From UBA5209 sp034002865 (GTDB lineage: Bacteria; Patescibacteriota; Dojkabacteria; SC72), in contig JAVEZR010000001.1 in NCBI GenBank assembly GCA_034002865.1, positions 1 through 64,000 of the forward strand: DNA of 64,000 bases, given 5' to 3'. The position numbers and the translations under genes were made by a program. Shown piece after piece: positions 33,923-43,346 of this stretch. Under the pieces are notes generated by a model. That model had not been told where the DNA came from. It did no database searches and was given only the letters and a program-made list of their open reading frames with translations. Positions within the stretch are counted from its first letter, which is position 1. Each line of letters begins with the position of its first letter.

Positions 33923-34846
33923 CTATATTCTAAAATCCCAAATATTTTTCTCTTTACTGTATATACTTTTACACTCAGTACATATAGCTTTCTTTAGCTC
34001 TATTTTTAAATCTCCCTTACAGTTGGGACATACAAGTACTGATTGTAAAGTGTTATTGCTGTACACTTGTTTTTCTTTCTTCACTGTAGTTTTTAAGAAT
34101 ATGCTCGGTGATATGTTACTCCATGAGAAGAGTGTTTGAAGTATGTTTTCAAAAAAGAGTAATGTTTTTGTATTGAAAACTTTTTTAAGAGCACCAACCC
34201 TTAAGAAAGAGCATCCATACTTCCTATCTATATCAAAGCCCTCTTTCTTAAGAGAGTTCTTTATCCAAACAGTATGGTAGTTAAAGAAGGGTACATCGGA
34301 ACCTTTTCTTGCACCTTCATAGTTCTGTTTTGTAGGTTGTTGATATGGCTCTTTATTAAGTACAGAGAAGTCTAATCTAAGTACTGCCCTTACCAAGGCC
34401 TTCAGATGCGCTTTATTAGCGAATTCTTGGATATATATAGCATTGGTGCTAAGCACTCTTTTAACCTCTTTAAAGTACTCCACAGGCCTGTCTATGTGAT
34501 GAAGAACTCTTACCATGACACCCCCATCAAACAGGCTATCTTTAAAGGGTAGGTTATATGCATTTGCAGCTATTAATTCAATATTTGGATATCTATCCTT
34601 AATATATTTATAGTTGTTCTGTAATGTTTTTAATGAGTAATCGACTATGACTGGATTTGTATACTTACTGTAGTAGCTATCTGCCAATCTTCCATATGAT
34701 CCTCCTATATCAATAAACCATTTACCCTTACTATCTCTTAATATCTTTTTAAGTACCAATCTCTCAGAGAGATTCTCATACTCTCTGTTCTTCCAATATG
34801 TACTGTAGTCGTAATCTAGAGTGTCATAGTCTGCTATTTTGTTCAT
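33923..34846 (-). CDS. SAM-dependent methyltransferase with C-terminal zinc ribbon
   Basis: A class I Rossmann fold is seen: WFIDIGGSYGRLADSY (motif I, about 43-58), then LPFKDSLFDGGVMVRVLHHI (Methyltransf_11 type, about 99-118). Near the end two CxxC knuckles (CPNCKG and CTECKS, about 273-291) resemble Trm112-type ribbons. Such enzymes methylate small molecules, lipids or glycans. The target is unknown. It overlaps the end of dnaG by 23 bp and abuts rsmA, so it is in one operon with them. Confidence 0.8.
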   Translation of the reverse strand: MNKIADYDTLDYDYSTYWKNREYENLSERLVLKKILRDSKGKWFIDIGGSYGRLADSYYSKYTNPVIVDYSLKTLQNNYKYIKDRYPNIELIAANAYNLPFKDSLFDGGVMVRVLHHIDRPVEYFKEVKRVLSTNAIYIQEFANKAHLKALVRAVLRLDFSVLNKEPYQQPTKQNYEGARKGSDVPFFNYHTVWIKNSLKKEGFDIDRKYGCSFLRVGALKKVFNTKTLLFFENILQTLFSWSNISPSIFLKTTVKKEKQVYSNNTLQSVLVCPNCKGDLKIELKKAICTECKSIYSKEKNIWDFRI

Positions 34847-36545
34847 TTTTAGTTTTCTCTTTAGATAAATTTTGGTACTCTTTTAGAAGCTTCTCACTTT
34901 CTTTTAAGTCACCCTTTGCTTCTGCAATTGATATCTTAACATTAAAGTCTATCTCTTTTCTTGTAAAGTAATCTTTAACTAAATTCCTATATATATCCTC
35001 TAACTCTTTAGAAGTACTTTCATTCTCTGCAAAAGAGAAGATGCTATTCTCTATTAGTTTCTTAACAGTACTGTTTTCGAAGTGCTTTATTAGCATTGAC
35101 CTGGTTACGTTCTCTCTCTTTTTTATATACTCCAAGACCTCTTTAATATCAGGGTTTTCAAAATATTTTAAATCATGATCTTTGGGGATTTGAATATCGC
35201 TTAGGTAAAGCAAATATTGAAGGTAGGCTAACTCCCTAGAAGGAGATCGCTTTGTAACAACATTTTTGGAAATTTGAGTAAAATTATTGGCCAATGATCC
35301 TTTTTTCCCATCTAGCTTTATTTTACATATCTTGTAGACGCTTTCCACGTAAAAGTTGAGTATTGTAGGGCTTTTTTCATTCTTAATCATGTTTTGTATC
35401 CATATGACAGTCTTTTTGTAATCATCGAGCTTACTTAGGTTCTTGTTTTTAACAAACTCTGTAAGTAGGTATGTGAAAGTATCTAGACGCTTCTCTATCA
35501 AAGTCTTAAATCTCTTTGGATCTTTTATTATTAAATCGTCAATGTCCTTATATGGAGCTGTAGTAGCAGCAAATGTGCTTAGGCCTAACTCTTGGGCAAT
35601 TAGGAAACCTCTTTCAAGTGCCTGTTGCCCTGCGCTATCACTATCAAAAAGGAAGAGTATATCCTTTGTTAGTTTAGATATTTTCTCTATCTGTTCCTTT
35701 GTTATTGCTGTACCAAGGGGGGCAACAATATTCTTAATACCTATTTGATGAGCAGAGATTACATCTGTAGTTCCTTCGCACATTATTACCAAGTTATTCT
35801 TTCTTATCTCCTGCCTTGATTCGTATTGGCCGTATAGATTTTCCTTTTTATGATAGATGGGGGTCTCAGGAGAGTTCATATATTTAGGGCCGAACTCATT
35901 ACCAGGTAGCACTCTTCCTGTAAATGCAATTACCTTTCCTGAGCTAGATCTAATTGGAAACATTACTCTCATGAAGAACTTCCCCCTTATCTTTCCCTCT
36001 TTCTCTACAAACAGTCCCGAGTTAATCAACTCCTCCTTGGAGTATTTTTTATCTTTCTGTATGAAGTTAAGCAATTCCATTCCTCTTGGTGCAAAACCAA
36101 TACCAAATGTCTTTATACTTTCTTCCGTGATTCCACGTTCCTTTACATACTTTAAAGCAGAGCTATTGGAAGTATCCTTTAAGGCTTTGTAGAAAAATAT
36201 AGCAGCTCTTTTATTTATCTCTTCTACTCTTGTATATCTGCTATTTTCAACTCTTTTTTTAAGTTCTACGCCTGCCTCTTTGGCAAGCTTTTCTAATGTC
36301 TCTGGGAAGTCAATATTTTCAAGATTCTGAACAAAGTTAAAAATATCACCTGAGGCACCACATCCAAAGCATTTATATCTTTGCAATTCAGGGCTAACGA
36401 TGAAGGAGGGAGTTTTTTCAGAATGAAATGGACATAGGCCTGAGAAGTTCTTACCAGCTTGCTTTAGTTGAACATATCTTCCAACAACATCTACAACATC
36501 TAGCCTTGATTTTATTTCTTCAATTTGGTCTCTATTTGGATCCAT
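34824..36545 (-). CDS. dnaG: DNA primase DnaG
   Basis: DnaG makes RNA primers for replication. The N-terminal zinc finger (CPFHSEKTPSF ... YKCFGCG) and the TOPRIM core (VIMCEGTTDVISAHQIG and LFLFDSDSAGQQA) are present. The C-terminal DnaB-binding region is divergent. I chose ATG 36545 over the in-frame TTG 36551, because TGG-TATAAT (36552-36560) lies directly upstream and would start the RNA at or near this ATG. The length is then 573 residues. The stop is TGA, which shows that TGA is not recoded. Confidence 0.96.
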   Translation of the reverse strand: MDPNRDQIEEIKSRLDVVDVVGRYVQLKQAGKNFSGLCPFHSEKTPSFIVSPELQRYKCFGCGASGDIFNFVQNLENIDFPETLEKLAKEAGVELKKRVENSRYTRVEEINKRAAIFFYKALKDTSNSSALKYVKERGITEESIKTFGIGFAPRGMELLNFIQKDKKYSKEELINSGLFVEKEGKIRGKFFMRVMFPIRSSSGKVIAFTGRVLPGNEFGPKYMNSPETPIYHKKENLYGQYESRQEIRKNNLVIMCEGTTDVISAHQIGIKNIVAPLGTAITKEQIEKISKLTKDILFLFDSDSAGQQALERGFLIAQELGLSTFAATTAPYKDIDDLIIKDPKRFKTLIEKRLDTFTYLLTEFVKNKNLSKLDDYKKTVIWIQNMIKNEKSPTILNFYVESVYKICKIKLDGKKGSLANNFTQISKNVVTKRSPSRELAYLQYLLYLSDIQIPKDHDLKYFENPDIKEVLEYIKKRENVTRSMLIKHFENSTVKKLIENSIFSFAENESTSKELEDIYRNLVKDYFTRKEIDFNVKISIAEAKGDLKESEKLLKEYQNLSKEKTKNEQNSRL

Positions 36546-36551
36546 ACGCAA

Positions 36552-36560
36552 ATTATACCA
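36552..36560 (-). promoter_or_regulatory. Extended -10 promoter of dnaG
   Basis: TGG-TATAAT on the minus strand, with the hexamer 6 nt upstream of the ATG. This suggests a leaderless transcript for dnaG, the methyltransferase and rsmA. Confidence 0.6.
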
Positions 36561-36572
36561 GTTTTGTGCTAT

Positions 36573-37505
36573 TTATTCGCACTTTACACCTTCAGAGCTA
36601 ATTTGGCATGTAATTTGTCCTACTCCACTGTTTTGTGAGGATTTAATATCAATACTCTCACCATTTATCTCTAATTGAGTACTTTGTACTCTACCTGTTA
36701 CAAGAGTAAGAGTATTTTGAACTATGAAATCTCTTTGAGAGTTTGGTTCTAATATTTGGGATATTTTATTTTCTCCATCTATATCCAGTTTAATCCAAGA
36801 GGATGATTGTAATATCTTAATTACAACTTTGTTCTCCTTAACTATCTCTTCGGTAGGTAGCTCTTCTGTGGGTGTAAAGAAAACTTTTAATGTTTTGTTT
36901 GTTTCTAACTGATTGTTTGAATTCTTCTTGGATGTAATACTAATTGTATTTAACCCCTCATTTAAAGAGATCTCCTTTTCGAAATATCCTAACGAATCTA
37001 TCTCTATTGGTAGTCCATTGATAGTGACTGATGCACTACTTTCGGTATTTCCTTTTACAAGGAGAGTATCACTCTTGCTTTGATATTCATCTGTTGGCTG
37101 TATAACTGTTAGTTGAGGCGGTGTTTGAAATTTGTATATCTGATATCCAATATATCCTACGATGGAGAGAAGAAAGATGGAGAGTGTAACTATGGCAAAT
37201 ATTTGGGGTGTTACTTTTGGTTTGAAGGAGGAGAAATTCTTTTTTTTCTTCTTCTCTTCAGTAGGCTTATTGTTAAGGTTACTTCTTCTGTAGATTGCAA
37301 GAACCTTCTCTACGTCTAATCCTAGGTACTTAGAATATATTTTGATAAAGCCGGATGCGAAAATATCAGAATCAAACTTCTCGTACTGATTTCTTTCAAT
37401 ATATTCGAGGAATCTTCTCTGTATTTTTGTATCACTGGATACAGTATCTAGGCTTTTTCCCAAAGATCCTCTTTTGTTTTTTAATACTTCTCCTGCTGTT
37501 ATCAT
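36573..37505 (-). CDS. RodZ-like protein (HTH, membrane segment, Ig-like outer domains)
   Basis: A Cro-type HTH_25 domain (about 1-75, ITAGEVLKNKRGSLGKSLD and later DIFASGFIKIYSKYLGLD) is followed by a basic stretch, one membrane segment (about 102-123), and two outer beta domains. The last of these (about 225-310) resembles DUF4115 of RodZ. RodZ couples the MreB cytoskeleton to the wall in rods. MreB is not in this window. The gene is 22 bp downstream of ftsK and upstream of dnaG on the same strand. TATACT lies 9 nt before the ATG. Confidence 0.85.
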   Translation of the reverse strand: MITAGEVLKNKRGSLGKSLDTVSSDTKIQRRFLEYIERNQYEKFDSDIFASGFIKIYSKYLGLDVEKVLAIYRRSNLNNKPTEEKKKKKNFSSFKPKVTPQIFAIVTLSIFLLSIVGYIGYQIYKFQTPPQLTVIQPTDEYQSKSDTLLVKGNTESSASVTINGLPIEIDSLGYFEKEISLNEGLNTISITSKKNSNNQLETNKTLKVFFTPTEELPTEEIVKENKVVIKILQSSSWIKLDIDGENKISQILEPNSQRDFIVQNTLTLVTGRVQSTQLEINGESIDIKSSQNSGVGQITCQISSEGVKCE

Positions 37506-37527
37506 AGCTAAAAGAGTATATCAAACT

Positions 37528-39723
37528 CTAGTACTCTTGTGTTGGACTACTGTCTCCTAGAATCTCTGAAGCTGAAGTTACGAGTACATCCCTTGGTTTA
37601 GCACCATCCTGTGCTGCAATGGCACCGGACTCTTCAAGCTGTTCTATTAATCTAGCAGCCTTGTTATATCCGACCTTAAGCCTTCTTTGTAGTAAAGAGG
37701 CAGAAGCTTTGCCTTCAGCTATTACAATCTTAAGCGCTAATGGGAATTCAGGCTCTCTTTCTCCAGAAGATGATCCTGGAGTTGGAGCTTCTTTCTCTAT
37801 TGCACTTTTTAAGTCTTGAGAGTAACCAGAGCTTTCATCACTAATTTGTGCCTTTACCTGAGTGATTATATCCTCCGTATCCTCTGTAGATATGAAGGTT
37901 CCTTGTATTCTGATTGACTTAGGCATAGTTTGATCTTTAAAGAGCATATCACCTCTTCCAAGAAGATTCTCTGCACCTGTTTGATCAAGTATTACTCTTG
38001 AGTCCATTGATGAGGTAACTGCGAATGCTATTCTTCCGGGGATATTAGATTTAATAAGGCCTGTTATTACCTCTACTATTGGTTTCTGGGTTGCGAGTAT
38101 TAGATGAATACCTACTGCTCTACCCATCTGTGCAAGTCTTTGAACCTTTGGTTCTACCTCCTTACCTGCAACTAGCATTAAATCTGCCATTTCATCAACA
38201 ACGATTATTAAGTATGGCATAGCTACAAAGCCCATCTTCTGATTATACTCAGTAATCTTTCTTACTCTTAACTGTTCTAGTAATCTGTATCTTTTCTGCA
38301 TTTCCTCTATTGACCAATTAAGAGCATTAACAACTAGCTCCATATCTGTAATGATTGGTGTAAGCAGGTGTGGTATACCGTTGTATGGAGTCATTTCAAC
38401 TCTCTTTGGGTCTACCATTATTAATTTCAATTCATCAGGTGTTTTTGTAAGGAGTAGTCCTGCGAGTATGGAGTTAATACCTACGGATTTACCGGTATTT
38501 GTTGCACCAGCTACAAGTAGATGGGGAATATTTACTAGATCTTTAATTACATGTAGACCTGCGATATCTTTTCCTAATATCATTGGTAATTCATATTTAT
38601 CTGCTTCCGCTAGTAACTTCTTAGCCATCTCTTTCGCATATACGAAGTTTGGTGTCTTATTAGGAATCTCTATTCCAACATATGATGTTCCTGGTATTGG
38701 AGTTTCAATTCTTACCAATTCTTTGTTAATCATCAGTGATACTGCCAGATTATCAACTAGGCTTTTTATCTTGTTTACCCTAATATCTGCTGCTAGAGCT
38801 AGTGCATATCTTACTACTGTTGGTCCTACTGCAATCTCTATCGCTTTTGCTGGTATCTCAAAATTCTTCAACACCCTTTCTATTACCCTTGCATCTTTTT
38901 TGTAGCTCTCCTGATCTTGAACAGTCTTTTGTGGTTCTTGAAGGTTATCTATCTTTGGATATACCCAGTTAGGATATGTAGGCTCAGAGTTCTCTTCTTG
39001 GCTACCACTTTGTGTAGCAGGAGAGTCTTTCTGTAGCTGACCAGTTTCTGCCCTTACAAATGACTGATTAAATTTATCTACATTAGAGTCAGTAATTGTT
39101 GGTTCTTTATTTTCCTCATCCATTGTTAATTGATTTTCATCCTCTATCCCACTAATTATTAGCTTCTCTCCATTACTTTCTTTAGTAAATTTCTCCTTGA
39201 TATCTCCAAGTTTAATATTACTAAACATCTGTTGCAGAAAGGAGGTTATCTCTTCTAGCTTAACACCAGTAACAAAAGAGAATGCTACTACTAGAAGTAT
39301 TAGTAAAATTACCAGCTCTATTATCTCCCCAAAGGTATTGTTAATGGCTAAATGCAAGACTTTACCTAGCGTACCTCCAGCTCTTTGGAGACCCTCTACA
39401 TTCTCCAAAGACTCTTGTGGAAGCCAGAATGTAAAAAGAGTATTTAAAGATATTGCTAAGGTAAAAAGACCTCCTAATTGTGAGAAATTTTTACAACTTT
39501 TACCTTGTGTTAAGAGGTTAATTGAAAGATATGTAACAGCTGCCCCCCACACTAATGAGGGCCACCCTAAAAACTTAGAGATATGTACAAAGATTACTGC
39601 CTGTTCTCCTACAAAGGGAGCTATTAGTAGAGCTATACCTAATACAAAGAGTATTAATCCAAAGAATATCTTTGTTTCAGAGCTTTTAATATCTATTTTC
39701 TTCTTTTTCTTTTTACGGGACAT
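37528..39723 (-). CDS. ftsK: DNA translocase FtsK/SpoIIIE
   Basis: FtsK pumps chromosomal DNA at the division septum and aids terminus resolution. Four membrane segments (about 15-165) precede an acidic linker. The motor domain follows, with Walker A GATNTGKSVGIN (at about 400) and Walker B YLIIVVDEMADLM. The C-terminal gamma winged helix reads the polar sequences (LLQRRLKVGYNKAARLIEQLEESG). The 731 residues match the Gram-positive SpoIIIE type. Confidence 0.97.
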   Translation of the reverse strand: MSRKKKKKKIDIKSSETKIFFGLILFVLGIALLIAPFVGEQAVIFVHISKFLGWPSLVWGAAVTYLSINLLTQGKSCKNFSQLGGLFTLAISLNTLFTFWLPQESLENVEGLQRAGGTLGKVLHLAINNTFGEIIELVILLILLVVAFSFVTGVKLEEITSFLQQMFSNIKLGDIKEKFTKESNGEKLIISGIEDENQLTMDEENKEPTITDSNVDKFNQSFVRAETGQLQKDSPATQSGSQEENSEPTYPNWVYPKIDNLQEPQKTVQDQESYKKDARVIERVLKNFEIPAKAIEIAVGPTVVRYALALAADIRVNKIKSLVDNLAVSLMINKELVRIETPIPGTSYVGIEIPNKTPNFVYAKEMAKKLLAEADKYELPMILGKDIAGLHVIKDLVNIPHLLVAGATNTGKSVGINSILAGLLLTKTPDELKLIMVDPKRVEMTPYNGIPHLLTPIITDMELVVNALNWSIEEMQKRYRLLEQLRVRKITEYNQKMGFVAMPYLIIVVDEMADLMLVAGKEVEPKVQRLAQMGRAVGIHLILATQKPIVEVITGLIKSNIPGRIAFAVTSSMDSRVILDQTGAENLLGRGDMLFKDQTMPKSIRIQGTFISTEDTEDIITQVKAQISDESSGYSQDLKSAIEKEAPTPGSSSGEREPEFPLALKIVIAEGKASASLLQRRLKVGYNKAARLIEQLEESGAIAAQDGAKPRDVLVTSASEILGDSSPTQEY

Positions 39724-39998
39724 TTTAGTATGTTTTTAATATATATATATATATAATAATAGAGGAATATATTCCTTTTGACAAAGATTTTACAATAATA
39801 TAATATCTCTTAGTATACACACAATGCAAAGTGTTAAAAAACCTTTGACTATATTGTATAAATATGATAAACTCCCCAGAGTTACCTAATTTTGCTTTTA
39901 TTAAAGGGATTAATGCCGTTTCTTCAGACCATTTCAAGGGTGGTTTAGAGGTTCCCTTTCTATGTGCATGTAATTTATAACCTATAAATAATTGTCCT
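39724..39998 (+). promoter_or_regulatory. rpoB promoter and structured leader
   Basis: This 275-bp spacer contains an AT tract (39739-39755). A strong promoter candidate is TTGACA (39778-39783) with TAATAT at 17-nt spacing (or TATAAT at 15). A second candidate is TTGACT (39845-39850) with TAAACT at 17 nt. Downstream, an AAAGGGA/TCCCTTT pair (about 39913-39956) and an inner ACCA/TGGT pair could fold the leader. A 21-codon frame (ATG 39823, starts MQSVKKPLTILY) is also possible. I see no Shine-Dalgarno before rpoB. Confidence 0.45.
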
Positions 39999-42900
39999 AT
40001 GGTAGAACCTAAGCGTAACAGAGCTTCAAGAATTAACCTAGGAAAGGGGTACTCCTCATCTTTCGACATCCCTAGCCTTATAGAAGCTCAGAAGAAATCC
40101 TTTAAGGATTTCTACGAGAGTGGGTTCCAAAGACTATTCGAAGAAATAAATCCTGTGAAGGATACTATGGAACGAATGTGGACTTTGGAATTTAAATCCT
40201 TCAGATATGGAGAGCCTTACAGAGGTATAGAGGAGTCAATTGCAAAGGGACTTTCTTACGAACTTCCAGTATATGCAACAGTACAGCTTCTTAATAACAA
40301 GACAGGTGAGATAAAGGAGCAAGAGATCTTCGTTGCAGATTTACCCATGATGACAAATGATGGGGCTTTTGTTGTTAATGGTGTTAGGAGAGTTGTTACA
40401 CACCAGGTAGTAAGAGCAGAGGGGGTCCTTTTTGAAGAAGCTGATGTGCTTCCATATAGAACTCTTTATAAAGCAAGGCTTATGCCTGGAAGAGGTCCAT
40501 GGTATGAGATAGAGGTTAACAAATACAACGTTATCTCAATGAGAATCCTTCCTAAGAGACCTAGAGTCCTTATTACAGAATTCTTAAGAATTCTCGGATA
40601 TGAAACAGATCAAGAGATATTAAAACTCTTTAAAGATGTTGATACTAATGAAGAGTACAAATATATAGAGGCAACATTAGCAAGAGATTTTACCAAGAAC
40701 AAAGAGGATGCAATTATTAGTATCTATAACAAACTAAGACCAGATGAGTCTGTTACTTTAGAAAGTGCAGAGAAATATATAAAGAGCAACTTCTTTAGTA
40801 AGAGGAAATTTGATTTAGGAAAGATTGGTAGATATCAATTGAATAGAAAGTTAGGGACATCATATGATGTAAATAACCCTGATGAAGCAGTACTGTATCC
40901 AGACGATGTAATTAGAATTGTAAGAAAACTTATCAATATTAATAACGGAACTGAAGCTCCTGATGATATAGATCATCTCTGTAACAGGAGAATTAGAAGT
41001 GTTGGTGAGGTTTTAGAAAGACAGCTACTTGCAGGTATTAGAAGACTAGAGAAGAATATTAAAGACAAGATGAGCTTGTACGGTCAAGATGCAAAGGTTA
41101 CACCATCTATGCTAGTTGGTACTAAGCCTATTGCCGCTTCTATACAGTCTTTCTTTGGTGCAAATCAACTCTCAACGTTCATGGATCAGACTAATATATT
41201 AGCTGAACTTGAGAACAAGAGAAAAGTTACTGCAGCAGGTCCTGGAGGTATTGTAAAAGAGAGAGCTACATTCTCTATTCGTGAGGTTCATAACTCACAG
41301 TATGCAAAATTTGACCCTGTAACAAGTCCTGAGAGTTCAAATATTGGTGTTGTTACACAGTTAGCAATTTTAGCAAGGATAAATGAGTATGGATTCTTAG
41401 AATCACCATACAGAAAAGTTTTAAGTGAAGTTAAAAATAGTAAAGGAGAGAGTATTAATAGAATATTAAATGAGTCAGTAACTGGGGTTGCTAAAAAGGG
41501 GACATTAATAACAAAAGAAATAGCAGAGAAGCTAGCATCTAAGAAAGATGTAAAAAGCTTAAAGGTTGCCCCCTTTATATCTGAAGAGATTGATTACTTC
41601 GATTCATTAGAGGAAGAGAGTAAATATATTAGTATCTCCTCTATACAAACAGATGATAATAATAATATTACAGAAACTTTAGTACCAGTAAGGCATGAAG
41701 GAGATTTCATCTTGGAGGATGTAAATCTTATTACACATGTAGACGTACTTACATATCAGCAAGCAGGTTTAGGTATGGCCTTAATTCCATTTGTATCTCA
41801 TGATGACGCTATGCGTGCATTAGCAGGTGCAAATATGCAGAGGCAGGGAGTACCTTTGGTTAAGCAGGAAGCTCCACTTGTAGGTACAGGTGTTGAAGAG
41901 ATTGTTGCAAGACAGTCTAACTGGGGTGTTTTTGCTAAAGAGGATGGAGAGGTTGTATATGTGGATGCAGGTAGAGTCTCTGTTAAATACAAGAAAGCAG
42001 GAATAGAGGATTACAAATTGGTAAGTTTCTATAGATCCAATGACAATACCTCTTTCACACAGAAACCAGCAGTAGATCCTGGTCAGAAATTTAAAAAGGG
42101 AGATGTCTTAGTAGATGGTCCAACAATGGAAAATGGAGAGCTAGCTATTGGTATAAATCTAAGAGCTGCCTTAATGTTCTACGAGGGTTACAACTACGAA
42201 GATGCTGTAGTTATCTCAGAGAGAGTTGTTAGAGATGACCTACTTACATCTGTACATATTAGAGAGCACAAGGTTGAGGTAAGAGATACGGAGTTAGGTC
42301 CTGAGTTAATTACTGCAGATATACCACATGTTAATGATAGGATCTTACAGAAATTAGATATGGTAGGAATCATTAGAGAGGGTATGAAAGTTAAAGCTGG
42401 AGATATCTTAGTAGGTGTAATTGCACCTCGTGGAGAGAAAGAGCTTACAGCAGAGGAGAGACTTCTTAGAGCAATCTTTGGAGAATCTGCAAGTGATGTA
42501 AGAGATAACTCTCTAAGATTACCTCACGGAGAAGAAGGAATTGTAATTCATACTCAAAGACTCTCTGCAGATAAAGGGGACAAATTACCTCCTGGAGTAT
42601 TAGAAGAGGTAAAGATATGGGTTGCAGATACGAAGAAATTAGGATATGGAGATAAAATATCTGGTAGACACGGAGACAAAAATACTGTTGCATCTATTAG
42701 ACCTATCGAAGATATGCCATTCACTGCAGATGGAGAGCCTGTTGATATTGTATTAACACCAACCTTCCTTAAGCGTATGAATATGGGACAAGCAGAAGAG
42801 GTACACTTTGGATTGTATGCTAAACTCCTTAACGAGAAATTCGCATTTCCACTTTTTGAAGGTGAGAATATGGAGTGGGTAGAGAAGGAGATGGCAAAGA

Positions 42901-43346
42901 AAGGTTTCAAGATTGAACAGAAAGTAGACCTATACGATGGAAGAACCGGTAAGAAATTCCCACGTAAGGTTACTGTTGGAATGAAGTACTCACTTAAGCT
43001 ACATCACATTGCAGACGAGAAGGTACATGCAAGATCAACGGGACCATACACAGCTGTTACGCAACAGCCATTGGGTGGAAAAGCTCAAAGGGGTGGTCAG
43101 AGATTTGGAGAAATGGAAGTCTGGGCACTTCAAGCACACGGTGCTCCATATGCACTACAAGAGATGCTCACTATTAAATCAGACGATGTAAAGGGAAGGT
43201 CTACCGCTTACAAAGCTATAATTCATGGGGAGAAGATTGAGAGTGTAAATGTTCCTGAATCATTCAAAGTATTAATAAAGGAGCTAAATGCACTATGTCT
43301 AAATATGGAATTAATTTCTAAGAACTCAGAGGAGGTCGTAGAATAA
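39999..43346 (+). CDS. rpoB: RNA polymerase beta subunit
   Basis: RpoB forms half of the catalytic cleft of RNA polymerase. The 1115 residues, typical of short bacterial forms, carry the conserved fork and rifampicin region (FFGANQLSTFMDQTN, then ANMQRQGVPLV). The C-terminal clamp/switch region is also present, with YSLKLHHIADEKVHARSTGPY and GGQRFGEMEVWALQAHGA. In the rifampicin region, NQLSTFMDQTN keeps Q, D and N, but the usual SQLSQFMDQ reads NQLSTFMDQ. The stop overlaps the rpoC start by one base. Confidence 0.98.
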   Translation: MVEPKRNRASRINLGKGYSSSFDIPSLIEAQKKSFKDFYESGFQRLFEEINPVKDTMERMWTLEFKSFRYGEPYRGIEESIAKGLSYELPVYATVQLLNNKTGEIKEQEIFVADLPMMTNDGAFVVNGVRRVVTHQVVRAEGVLFEEADVLPYRTLYKARLMPGRGPWYEIEVNKYNVISMRILPKRPRVLITEFLRILGYETDQEILKLFKDVDTNEEYKYIEATLARDFTKNKEDAIISIYNKLRPDESVTLESAEKYIKSNFFSKRKFDLGKIGRYQLNRKLGTSYDVNNPDEAVLYPDDVIRIVRKLININNGTEAPDDIDHLCNRRIRSVGEVLERQLLAGIRRLEKNIKDKMSLYGQDAKVTPSMLVGTKPIAASIQSFFGANQLSTFMDQTNILAELENKRKVTAAGPGGIVKERATFSIREVHNSQYAKFDPVTSPESSNIGVVTQLAILARINEYGFLESPYRKVLSEVKNSKGESINRILNESVTGVAKKGTLITKEIAEKLASKKDVKSLKVAPFISEEIDYFDSLEEESKYISISSIQTDDNNNITETLVPVRHEGDFILEDVNLITHVDVLTYQQAGLGMALIPFVSHDDAMRALAGANMQRQGVPLVKQEAPLVGTGVEEIVARQSNWGVFAKEDGEVVYVDAGRVSVKYKKAGIEDYKLVSFYRSNDNTSFTQKPAVDPGQKFKKGDVLVDGPTMENGELAIGINLRAALMFYEGYNYEDAVVISERVVRDDLLTSVHIREHKVEVRDTELGPELITADIPHVNDRILQKLDMVGIIREGMKVKAGDILVGVIAPRGEKELTAEERLLRAIFGESASDVRDNSLRLPHGEEGIVIHTQRLSADKGDKLPPGVLEEVKIWVADTKKLGYGDKISGRHGDKNTVASIRPIEDMPFTADGEPVDIVLTPTFLKRMNMGQAEEVHFGLYAKLLNEKFAFPLFEGENMEWVEKEMAKKGFKIEQKVDLYDGRTGKKFPRKVTVGMKYSLKLHHIADEKVHARSTGPYTAVTQQPLGGKAQRGGQRFGEMEVWALQAHGAPYALQEMLTIKSDDVKGRSTAYKAIIHGEKIESVNVPESFKVLIKELNALCLNMELISKNSEEVVE

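Noticed and set aside
34824..34826. UGA recoding as in Gracilibacteria or Absconditabacteria
   Set aside because: TGA ends dnaG and the 58056 gene at sensible positions, and no gene needs TGA read-through.
39725..40069. 114-codon frame on the minus strand over the rpoB leader
   Set aside because: It overlaps the rpoB start, has no family features, and is rich in codons forced by the opposite strand.
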